NCBI GenBank assembly: GCA_002361175.1
Contig: DESG01000159.1
Coordinates: 2,382 to 12,406 of the forward strand
Direction: 5' to 3'
DNA: 10,025 nucleotides
Source of the DNA: Lachnoclostridium sp. UBA3320
GTDB taxonomy: Bacteria; Bacillota; Clostridia; Lachnospirales; Lachnospiraceae
The notes beneath the pieces were generated by a model, which saw nothing but the letters and a program-made list of their open reading frames with translations, searched no databases and was not told the DNA's origin. Both the position numbers and the translations under genes were made by a program. The first letter of the stretch is position 1. Each line of letters starts with the position of its first letter. Below are positions 1 to 5,194 of this stretch, one piece after another.

Positions 1-371
1 TTTTCTTTAAGTTTTCGTATTGTGGTAAGGCTGTCAACTGTATTTCTTGCAAATCTTGATACACTTTTGGTAATGATAAGGTCAATACGTCCTGCCAATG
101 CATCATTTACCATACTATTGAAACCATCTCTCTTTTTTGTGTTACAGCCAGTTATACCTTCGTCAGCGTACACAGACACAAATTCCCAGTCATCTCTTCT
201 GTTGATATAATTAGTGTAATAATCCACCTGTGCTTCGTAGCTACTTTGCTGTTCTTCGTGGTCTGTGGAAACACGAGCATAGGCAGCTACCTTTCGTTTT
301 CTTTTGCTACCTATTGGGTCAGCTGTATATCTATTCTTTGTCGCAGGTATGATAATTACACTTTTTGCCAT
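1..371 (-). CDS. Large serine recombinase, N-terminal part (runs off window)
   Basis: Reading from ATG at 371 towards position 1 gives about 123 residues of a serine recombinase resolvase domain; the rest lies beyond the window. After a basic stretch (residues 22-27, SKRKRK) comes the catalytic motif YARVST at residues 31-36, with S35 the expected nucleophile and R33 the conserved arginine. The usual DEGITG and the SRFARNT segment (the DRLSR/SRFSR box) follow. Such enzymes cut and rejoin DNA at attachment sites of phages, ICEs and transposons through a 5' phosphoserine link. The start is set by a GGAGGTG Shine-Dalgarno at 382-388, which lies inside the coding tail of the upstream recombinase remnant; the two reading frames overlap by 16 bp. 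No frameshift or stop is seen in the visible part, so this copy may be functional, but its zinc-ribbon and coiled-coil regions cannot be checked here. Confidence 0.9.
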   Translation of the reverse strand, partial: MAKSVIIIPATKNRYTADPIGSKRKRKVAAYARVSTDHEEQQSSYEAQVDYYTNYINRRDDWEFVSVYADEGITGCNTKKRDGFNSMVNDALAGRIDLIITKSVSRFARNTVDSLTTIRKLKE

Positions 372-927
372 TGCTTTATTTCACCTCCATTGAAATGATA
401 CTCAAGACTACCATCTTCAAGCACTGTTATGCTTTCAATCTGTTTCTCAAACTCCGCTCCATCAAATTTCTCCATTCCAAGTATCTGTACTGATATCTGC
501 TTTAATTTTTCTTCGCTAAAATTTATACTTATGCGTAAGTCTCACGGTCAATGATAGCTTCATGGCAGCCAGGCATATAATACTGTGGTAGCTCACCACA
601 ATTTTTTACTTTTGTTTTCTTGATAGAGTCAGCCATGTAGCACTTTTGTCTGCGAATATCTCCAGCATAGACCTCATTAAAAATCATTTGCCGCACTGAG
701 CCTTCCTGAAACTCATTCCCAAGCACCGAACGGATTCCTGCACGGTTCATGTTCTTTGCAATGCCATGTAGGGAAACGCTGTCTATGTACATCTGGAACA
801 TCCAGCGGACAGCTTCCGCCTCTTCTGGGATAATGATGTATTTTTTCTGTTCCTCATCGTACTGGTATCCAAGCAGGTGCTTATTTGCCATGCTTTCTCT
901 TGCAGAAACTTCGAACTGTGTCCCTTG
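356..927 (-). pseudogene. Serine recombinase remnant, 5'-truncated and internally deleted
   Basis: Two pieces of one large serine recombinase remain. The upstream piece (about 915 to 529) has the 'Recombinase' DNA-binding domain: NKHLLGYQYDEE, then IPEEAEAVRWMFQMYIDS, then GNEFQEGSVRQMIFNEVYAG, ending HEAIIDRETYA and a TAA at 529-531. In full-length relatives DRETYA is followed by a coiled helix, a zinc ribbon and a long coiled coil. Here it is joined directly, in another frame, to a tail that reads ISINFSEEKLKQIS ... ITVLEDGSLEYHFNGGEI and stops at 356-358; that tail has the look of the normal recombinase C-terminus. The whole catalytic resolvase domain is missing upstream. It therefore cannot be active. 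Its tail overlaps the start of the next recombinase by 16 bp, as expected for tandem recombinase genes that were once translationally coupled. Confidence 0.82.
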
Positions 928-1029
928 ACAATCCATCTGCTTTGCAATCACTGTATATCCAAAACCATTTTGCCGAAGTTTTGTTATCTCCATTTTATGA
1001 ATATTTAGCTTGTCACTATTCCCACTCAT
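928..1029 (-). pseudogene. Helix-turn-helix protein fragment fused to recombinase remnant
   Basis: From an ATG at 1029 about 34 codons read MSGNSDKLNIHKMEITKLRQ followed by NGFGYTVIAKQMDC. The pattern 'E-I-x-K-L-R-Q-x-G-x-G-Y-x-x-I-A-K-x-M' is typical of small helix-turn-helix proteins that sit just upstream of tandem recombinase genes in clostridial phages and ICEs. The second, recognition helix is missing: after the cysteine the frame passes straight into recombinase sequence, so a deletion fused the two genes. No Shine-Dalgarno is visible before this ATG; the longer frame starting at 1059 has none either. Family assignment is from pattern recognition only. Confidence 0.5.
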
Positions 1030-1070
1030 TTTCGATTCAAAAACAACAGAAAAAGCCACAAGCGCTGAGC

Positions 1071-1372
1071 CTAGATGTGGACTGAGTACCTGCGGCAGAT
1101 TATTTCAATTGTTGTAGGTTGTGATGGTGAAGAACCAAGAGCCTCTGTAACCTTTTTTGCTAAATCACCAAGCCTTGAATATAGCCAGTCACCTGGACAG
1201 GATTTATTTGCAAACCAACAGTGAACGGTGAGAACCATCTCATCAGACTTTGATGTATAATTCATTCACAGATACTTTCTACAGAGAGCTGGCCAACAAC
1301 ACAATGCGGTGTGATGTGGTCGATGCTGTGTGTCCTTTTTCCTGAATGATTAGGACTGTATTTTTCACTCTT
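1071..1372 (-). pseudogene. N-acetylmuramoyl-L-alanine amidase (endolysin-type) with internal deletion
   Basis: Two fragments in different frames belong to one amidase of the kind found in clostridial prophages (PGRP/Amidase_2 fold). The first (about 1372 to 1262) reads SPNHSGKRTHSIDHITPHCV then VGQLSVESICE and a TGA; this is the family N-terminus, with the zinc-ligand histidine in ITPHCV. The second (1265 to 1071) reads NYTSKSDEMVLTVHCWFANK then SCPGDWLYSRLGDLAKKV, the normal second half, with the other zinc ligands in VLTVH and SCPG. About 100 residues between them, including the conserved central strand region, are gone, and the frame shifts at the joint near 1262-1265. The usual position for such a gene is the lysis module of a prophage, just before the recombinase genes, which fits its neighbours here. 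Not expected to be functional. Confidence 0.75.
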
Positions 1373-1399
1373 ATCTCCTCTACAAATGGAATTTTTCTA

Positions 1400-2050
1400 T
1401 TACAAAGTTAAAATGTATTTACAAACATCTGATATGTTTTCGCCTATATATGCACTATTATAACTTCTAAAATCATCCCTTGTGGTCGTTCCCGTTAGTA
1501 CAGCAACAAATTTAACTTTTGCATTTTCAGCTGTCTTAGCATCAACCAAACTATCTCCGACATAAAGCACCTCTTCATTCATTGTTTCCAAATGTTCAAT
1601 AGCCCAAAGTAATCCTTCTGGATTAGGTTTCTCTATTTTTACATCTTCAGCTCCAACAATAATATCAATCAACTCATCTGCATTGAATTTGCTTAATATC
1701 TGTTCAATTCTATAATGAAATTTTGTTGTAACAATAGCTATCTTATATCCTTTAGATTTCAGTTTTTGCAAAACATCTTTTACCCCTGCATAAAGTTCGG
1801 TATTAGCAACCATAACGCTATCGGCTTTTTCCTTAAACAGTTTAATAAATTGCTCTGCCTCATCTAAATTATCATTCGATATTAATGTAAAGTATGTTTC
1901 TGTTAAAGATAATCCTATTGTCTTTTTTATATCTTTAATATTTGGGGTTGCATATCCTAATTCTTCCAATGCATGATTTATACTTAATGCAATACCATTT
2001 GTAGAATCTCCTAATGTATAATCAAAATCGAAAATTATTGCTTTTAGCAT
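1400..2050 (-). CDS. HAD-superfamily phosphatase (phosphoglycolate phosphatase / pyrophosphatase-like)
   Basis: A complete 216-residue protein of the HAD-IA type. Motif I is DFDYTL at residues 8-13 (nucleophile D8, acid/base D10), motif II is VTT at 107-109, motif III is the lysine K141 in KPNPEG, and motif IV is GDSLVD at 165-170. A helical C1 cap domain occupies roughly residues 17-85. The length matches phosphoglycolate phosphatase (Gph) and PpaX-like enzymes; the substrate cannot be told from sequence. I chose ATG at 2050 because GGAGGTG at 2057-2063 stands 6 nt before it and the protein then begins MLKAIIFDFD like its relatives; an in-frame ATG at 2083 has no ribosome site. The gene sits alone between mobile-element remnants and is AT-rich, so it may be cargo brought in with an element or a displaced chromosomal gene. 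No convincing promoter or terminator was found. Confidence 0.88.
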   Translation of the reverse strand: MLKAIIFDFDYTLGDSTNGIALSINHALEELGYATPNIKDIKKTIGLSLTETYFTLISNDNLDEAEQFIKLFKEKADSVMVANTELYAGVKDVLQKLKSKGYKIAIVTTKFHYRIEQILSKFNADELIDIIVGAEDVKIEKPNPEGLLWAIEHLETMNEEVLYVGDSLVDAKTAENAKVKFVAVLTGTTTRDDFRSYNSAYIGENISDVCKYILTL

Positions 2051-2106
2051 ATGATACACCTCCATAACTACCGAATTGTTCAATGATATTATTCTACTTT
2101 AATAGG

Positions 2107-2247
2107 TTAATGATACTCTTTGTATTTAAGCCTTTTTTCATAGTTAGACCATTCACCATGTTTTCTAGGACATCCTTTCAGTGGTTTTCCCGATATTCTG
2201 TTCGTTCCTTTTGTATCAAATAAGAGGTTTACATTTCTATGTAAATT
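2107..2247 (-). pseudogene. Unidentified coding remnant upstream of the HAD gene
   Basis: An open minus-strand frame of about 47 codons, from just after a stop at 2248-2250 to TAA at 2107-2109, with no usable start codon. Its C-terminal part reads GKPLKGCPRKHGEW then SNYEKRLKYKEYH, rich in charged and aromatic residues, and looks like the end of a real protein and not random AT-rich translation. I do not recognise the family. It overlaps the end of the recombinase N-terminal fragment by about 19 bp in another frame, so it was probably cut at its 5' side when the region was rearranged. It may be nothing more than a chance frame. Confidence 0.3.
2228..2245. repeat. Inverted repeat TTTACAT-N4-ATGTAAA at the recombinase break
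   Basis: Perfect 7-bp arms TTTACAT and ATGTAAA around TTCT. It covers the point where the recombinase N-terminal fragment loses homology to its family (the KIYIE codons and the stop). It may be a crossover or binding site, or a chance palindrome in AT-rich DNA. Confidence 0.5.
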
Positions 2248-2375
2248 TTAGTACATGTCATCCCATTATCTTTAATATATCCCCTAGCAATAAGAATTTG
2301 ATTTTCAATAGTCAAATCTTTATTATTAGAGTGTCTTGTAGACACTCTTGCATAAATACCTGCTCTCACTTCCAC
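2229..2375 (-). pseudogene. Serine recombinase, N-terminal catalytic fragment only
   Basis: A 49-codon frame starting at GTG 2375 and ending at TAA 2229-2231. It reads VEVRAGIYARVSTRH and ends GMTCTKIYIEM. The YARVST motif (residues 8-13, nucleophile S12) and the NQ of the next helix mark the start of a resolvase domain. It has its own Shine-Dalgarno, AAGGAGA, about 10 nt upstream, inside the last codons of the preceding recombinase fragment. The domain stops at KIYIE, exactly where relatives continue with D-D-G-x-S-G-T-x-F-D-R-P. The remainder of the resolvase fold is absent downstream; a matching remainder lies upstream at 2376-3146, so the two pieces are in permuted order. Two inverted repeats lie in this fragment (2328-2348 and 2228-2245). 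Confidence 0.78.
2328..2348. repeat. Perfect inverted repeat inside recombinase catalytic codons
   Basis: Arms AGAGTGTCT and AGACACTCT, 9 bp each without mismatch, separated by TGT. On the minus strand the two arms encode RVS (with the catalytic serine) and RHS. Candidate roles are an operator for the recombinase or an RNA hairpin just after the start codon that would limit translation; codon-level coincidence is also possible. Confidence 0.6.
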
Positions 2376-3146
2376 TTAAACAATTCTCCTTTTCCTTAAA
2401 TCCATAACTTGCACTCTTTCAAACACATCTTTTTTAATGATAGCCTCTGCTGCTCCCTCCACACGTATCCATTCTTCTTTTGGAAGCTTTTTTCTTATAT
2501 TTAATTTATAACTGATTTTTTTATCTTTACCTTGTAATAATACTCCCATATATAGCTCATTTGACAAAATACGTCTTACTGCAACAGGAGACCAGTCTGG
2601 ATATTGTTTTTTAGAAAATGAAGTTGTATATTTGCTGTTATTTAATCTTTTATACGCAAGAGGTGATGGTATCTGTAAAATATTTAGCTTATCTGCAATT
2701 TTTTCAGCAGAATTGCCTTTAAGGCGCATATCAAATATCCACTTTATAATATCTGCCACATTTTCATCTACGATAAGTTTTCCACGTTCTTTTTTAGATT
2801 TTAAATAGCCGTATGAGGCAAAAGCTCCTATATATATGCCCTGTTTTCTCCTTATCTCCTGCTGACAACGAACCTTATTAGAAATATCACGGCAATATGC
2901 ATCATTTATAAGGTTTAATACAGGCATAAGAAGTGAATCTTCCATAAAACTGCTATTATAACTATCATAGTTGTCACATACAGCTATAAATCTTACCCCA
3001 AGCTTTGGGAAAATATATTTTATATACCTTCCTGTCTGTATATAATCCCTGCCAAACCTTGACAAATCTTTTACTATAACACATTCAATATCTCCTGCAT
3101 AAATACTTTGTAAAAGATTGTTTATCGCTGGTCTGTCAAAAAATGA
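2376..3146 (-). pseudogene. Serine recombinase lacking its N-terminal catalytic segment
   Basis: The frame is open from 3209, but recombinase homology begins only at SFFDRPAINNLLQSI (about 3146). From there it contains the rest of the resolvase domain (VIVKDLSRFGRDYI, the DRLSR box; LGVRFIAVCDNYDS) and the Recombinase domain (ASYGY ... IPSPLAYKRL; YPDWSPVAVRRILSNELYMG). It ends DVFERVQVMDLRKRRIV and TAA at 2376-2378. Relatives go on into a zinc ribbon and coiled coil, so the 3' end is also short. The nucleophilic serine segment (YARVS) is missing, so this product would be dead. The first 20 or so codons of the open frame are the J-domain gene's 3' end read in another frame, which places the break within about 17 bp of that gene's stop codon. 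Confidence 0.82.
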
Positions 3147-3162
3147 GGTAAGATAACGTAAC

Positions 3163-3834
3163 TTAATATGGTGGATAATAATATCCCATATTGCAGCATG
3201 CACTTCCACTCATACAAACATTACATATTAAATATGTCATACAAAGTTTTGTACACATACTGCTTCCAGAGCCTGCAGGTGTTCCATAAGGACTCTGCAT
3301 ACTTTGATACCACATTCCACCAGATTCAAGCTGATGTACAAGATGTACAAATTGTTGATTCTGCGGCTCTAAAGCTAATGCCTGTCTTGCATATTCAAGC
3401 GCAAGTATATTGTTGCCAAGCCCTGCATTGGCTATTGCACTAAGATAATACCACTGTCCATTTCGCTCCTGCATCTGATTCAGTACATTAAGTGCCTCTC
3501 TGTAATATCTGTTATTTATATAATTAGCGGCTGCTCTAAGATGCATCGTATATTCATCTGTCTGTCCTGAATCTTGTCCATATGTCCCTGTATATGATGA
3601 ATATCCAGCACCAAAGTTACCAAAGCCACCATCTGTGTACCCATTTTCCTTTTCGTCCATTATCTGTTTATATGCTTGCTGAATTTCTTTAAAACGCTCT
3701 TCTGCTTGTGTTTTATTAGGATTATTTATATTGGCGTCAGGGTGATACTTACGGCTTAAATGCCTATATGCTTTCTTTATTTCGTCAGAAGAAGCTGACC
3801 TGCTGATTCCAAGCACTTGGTATGGGTCATTCAT
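3163..3834 (-). CDS. J-domain (DnaJ-like) protein with TPR-like region and Cys-rich tail
   Basis: 223 residues. The J domain fills residues 3-62: DPYQVLGIS, the KKAYRHLSRKYHPD helix with HPD at 31-33, and ERFKEIQQAYKQIMD. It should stimulate an Hsp70 ATPase. A Gly/Tyr/Ser-rich linker follows (about 65-90), then a helical TPR-like segment (about 95-165, with ALNVLNQM and ALEYARQALALEP). The last 31 residues carry six cysteines (194, 198, 204, 207, 213, 214) and end MGYYYPPY. The start is ATG 3834: GGAGG lies 5 nt before it and the J domain then begins correctly; the upstream ATG at 3888 lies inside the preceding gene. Its first 8 bp overlap the stop of the DUF5685 gene, so the two are translationally coupled. 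The DUF5685-J-protein pair is a recurring one in Lachnospiraceae; the client is unknown. No terminator follows: mobile-element debris begins directly after the stop. Confidence 0.85.
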   Translation of the reverse strand: MNDPYQVLGISRSASSDEIKKAYRHLSRKYHPDANINNPNKTQAEERFKEIQQAYKQIMDEKENGYTDGGFGNFGAGYSSYTGTYGQDSGQTDEYTMHLRAAANYINNRYYREALNVLNQMQERNGQWYYLSAIANAGLGNNILALEYARQALALEPQNQQFVHLVHQLESGGMWYQSMQSPYGTPAGSGSSMCTKLCMTYLICNVCMSGSACCNMGYYYPPY

Positions 3835-4666
3835 ATTGTCCTCCATCTGCACATTCAGACGTATTTTTATAAAATCGACACCATACACCTGAATAAATAA
3901 TGTTTCTTAAAATCTCTACATTTTGAACTATAGGCAAACGTTCAAAAGCTTTTGAAGCTTCAGACATCATCATAAGTAAAATCTGGTATGCCCTCTCCTT
4001 TGTAATATTTTCTCCGTTTGATGCCAAAAATGGGTTATAACACTGAGATTTTTTATCTTTTTCCATATCTTCATAAGCATCAATAAGATAAATAAATTTA
4101 CCAAGAAAATATCCCATTCGCTTTAAGTCTTTAGCCCATTCATCGTCATGGTATACAAAAAGCACAGAACAGATATCCCCAAAACAGCCTGCCACATAGT
4201 CAATATCTTTGCAATTTTTCTCTTCTGCTTCATAAAGCTTTCTAAGACATTTCTTTATGGTTTTTGCCTTTTTAGGATATTTTTTAATTATCTTTTTGCC
4301 CTTATTAAGAAGTGCCATGCCATAACCTGCTTTTAATAATTTGTGTTCATCATTCCAATCATCTTTGCACTTATAATATGTCATTAGCAAGTTCATATCT
4401 GCTGCATACTTTACATAAACTGAATATTTTGATAAATGTTTATGTGTAGGGTGCAGAGCGCATCTACAATATTCTTCTGTCACATCTGGCTCATACAGTG
4501 CAGTAAGAAGCATACCAAGAAATGCGAGGTCATAGCTTAAAGATATCTGTCCTGCTATTCCATAGCTTTTTTTCAAACATCTGCAAAGTCCACAATAATA
4601 TGCCCTGTATTCTCTTAATTCACGTACTTTTAGCTCATCTTGCCAAGGCAACACATAACCAAACAA
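3827..4666 (-). CDS. DUF5685 family protein
   Basis: 279 residues beginning at a TTG codon (4666), read as MFGYVLPWQDELKVRELREY, followed by AYYCGLCRCLKKSYG. This opening, with clustered cysteines C25, C28 and C30, is the signature of DUF5685. The body is alpha-helical with many charged residues and further cysteines (for example CRCALHPTHKH); no transmembrane segment or signal peptide is apparent. Function is not known; a metal-binding role is possible from the CxxC and nearby histidines. TTG is preferred because GGAG (4677-4680) stands 10 nt upstream, inside the last codons of the zinc-ribbon gene, and because the family begins at MFGY. The stop overlaps the J-domain gene start by 8 bp, so the two products are probably made in matched amounts. 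Confidence 0.82.
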   Translation of the reverse strand: MFGYVLPWQDELKVRELREYRAYYCGLCRCLKKSYGIAGQISLSYDLAFLGMLLTALYEPDVTEEYCRCALHPTHKHLSKYSVYVKYAADMNLLMTYYKCKDDWNDEHKLLKAGYGMALLNKGKKIIKKYPKKAKTIKKCLRKLYEAEEKNCKDIDYVAGCFGDICSVLFVYHDDEWAKDLKRMGYFLGKFIYLIDAYEDMEKDKKSQCYNPFLASNGENITKERAYQILLMMMSEASKAFERLPIVQNVEILRNIIYSGVWCRFYKNTSECADGGQYE

Positions 4667-4672
4667 TTACTT

Positions 4673-5080
4673 TCAGCTCCTTTTTACAAATTCAGTATGA
4701 CACTTAGGACAAGTAATTGCAATGCGTCCTTTGCCTTTTGGTACTCTTATGCTCTGCTTACAGTTTGGACACTTATATATATGGTGAGTCTTTCTTTGCT
4801 GCATATGACTTTTCTCACGAGCAATAAAAAACTTTATATTATTATGAAACTTCATATACCTTTCATTTTCCGCAAACCTCTTACTGTGGTTTCTTGACAG
4901 TATACGGAAGTAAGAATAAAAAATTGCAGCAACTGACAGTACATTAAACAGAAAGCGTATAACAGGAACTTTTATAAACATTTCTATAATCAGCATTATA
5001 AGAGCAGCAAAAACCAAAAAATTAGTGAACTGGTCAATACCATATCTTCCCTGCATAAATCTTGTTATTCTTTCTTTCAT
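4673..5080 (-). CDS. Two-helix membrane protein with C-terminal zinc ribbon
   Basis: 135 residues. Two hydrophobic helices (about 18-37 and 40-60) are separated by a short KVP turn, so both termini probably lie on the same, cytoplasmic side. A basic linker (about 61-102) follows, then a four-cysteine zinc ribbon with knuckles CPNC (104-107) and CPKC (124-127) separated by a basic loop. The arrangement suggests a membrane-tethered metal-binding adaptor; no enzyme motif is seen. ATG at 5080 follows GAGGGG at about -9. Its stop (4673-4675) is 6 bp before the DUF5685 start and its final codons carry that gene's ribosome site. With the DUF5685 and J-domain genes it forms a tight three-gene unit. 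Specific function unknown. Confidence 0.8.
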   Translation of the reverse strand: MKERITRFMQGRYGIDQFTNFLVFAALIMLIIEMFIKVPVIRFLFNVLSVAAIFYSYFRILSRNHSKRFAENERYMKFHNNIKFFIAREKSHMQQRKTHHIYKCPNCKQSIRVPKGKGRIAITCPKCHTEFVKRS

Positions 5081-5135
5081 AAAAATACCCCTCTTCCAGA
5101 ATCTGTAATTACTATATTTATTAAAAATATTTTAG

Positions 5136-5160
5136 AACATTTTCAAGAAAATACAATGTT
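5136..5160. promoter_or_regulatory. AT-rich dyad in the gap before the zinc-ribbon gene
   Basis: The 114-bp gap 5081-5194 holds a dyad with outer arms AACATT / AATGTT and inner arms TTTTC / GAAAA. On the minus strand a weak promoter overlaps it: TTGTAT, 16 bp, TAAAAT. It could be a promoter or a weak intrinsic hairpin between the 550-aa gene and the three-gene unit; the evidence is thin. Confidence 0.25.
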
Positions 5161-5194
5161 GTAATTTATGAACAATTATAAAATATCTATAAAG

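Noticed and set aside
22..210. 62-codon plus-strand frame
   Set aside because: Lies antisense to the well-supported recombinase N-terminus at 1-371 and has no ribosome site or recognisable motif.
885..1085. 66-codon plus-strand frame
   Set aside because: Antisense to the HTH-recombinase remnant; no homology visible and no ribosome site.
2051..2083. Earlier ATG (2083) for the HAD gene
   Set aside because: Adds 11 residues not seen in the family and would span the strong GGAGGTG ribosome site used by ATG 2050.
2181..2399. 72-codon plus-strand frame over the recombinase fragment
   Set aside because: The minus strand encodes a clear YARVST resolvase start there; the plus frame is a shadow.
1..3160. 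CRISPR array or defence island in the remnant region
   Set aside because: No regularly spaced repeats and no nuclease, toxin or methylase motifs; contents are explained by recombinase, amidase and HTH remnants.
3168..3443. 91-codon plus-strand frame
   Set aside because: Antisense to the J-domain gene, whose frame is supported by HPD, TPR-like and Cys-rich regions.
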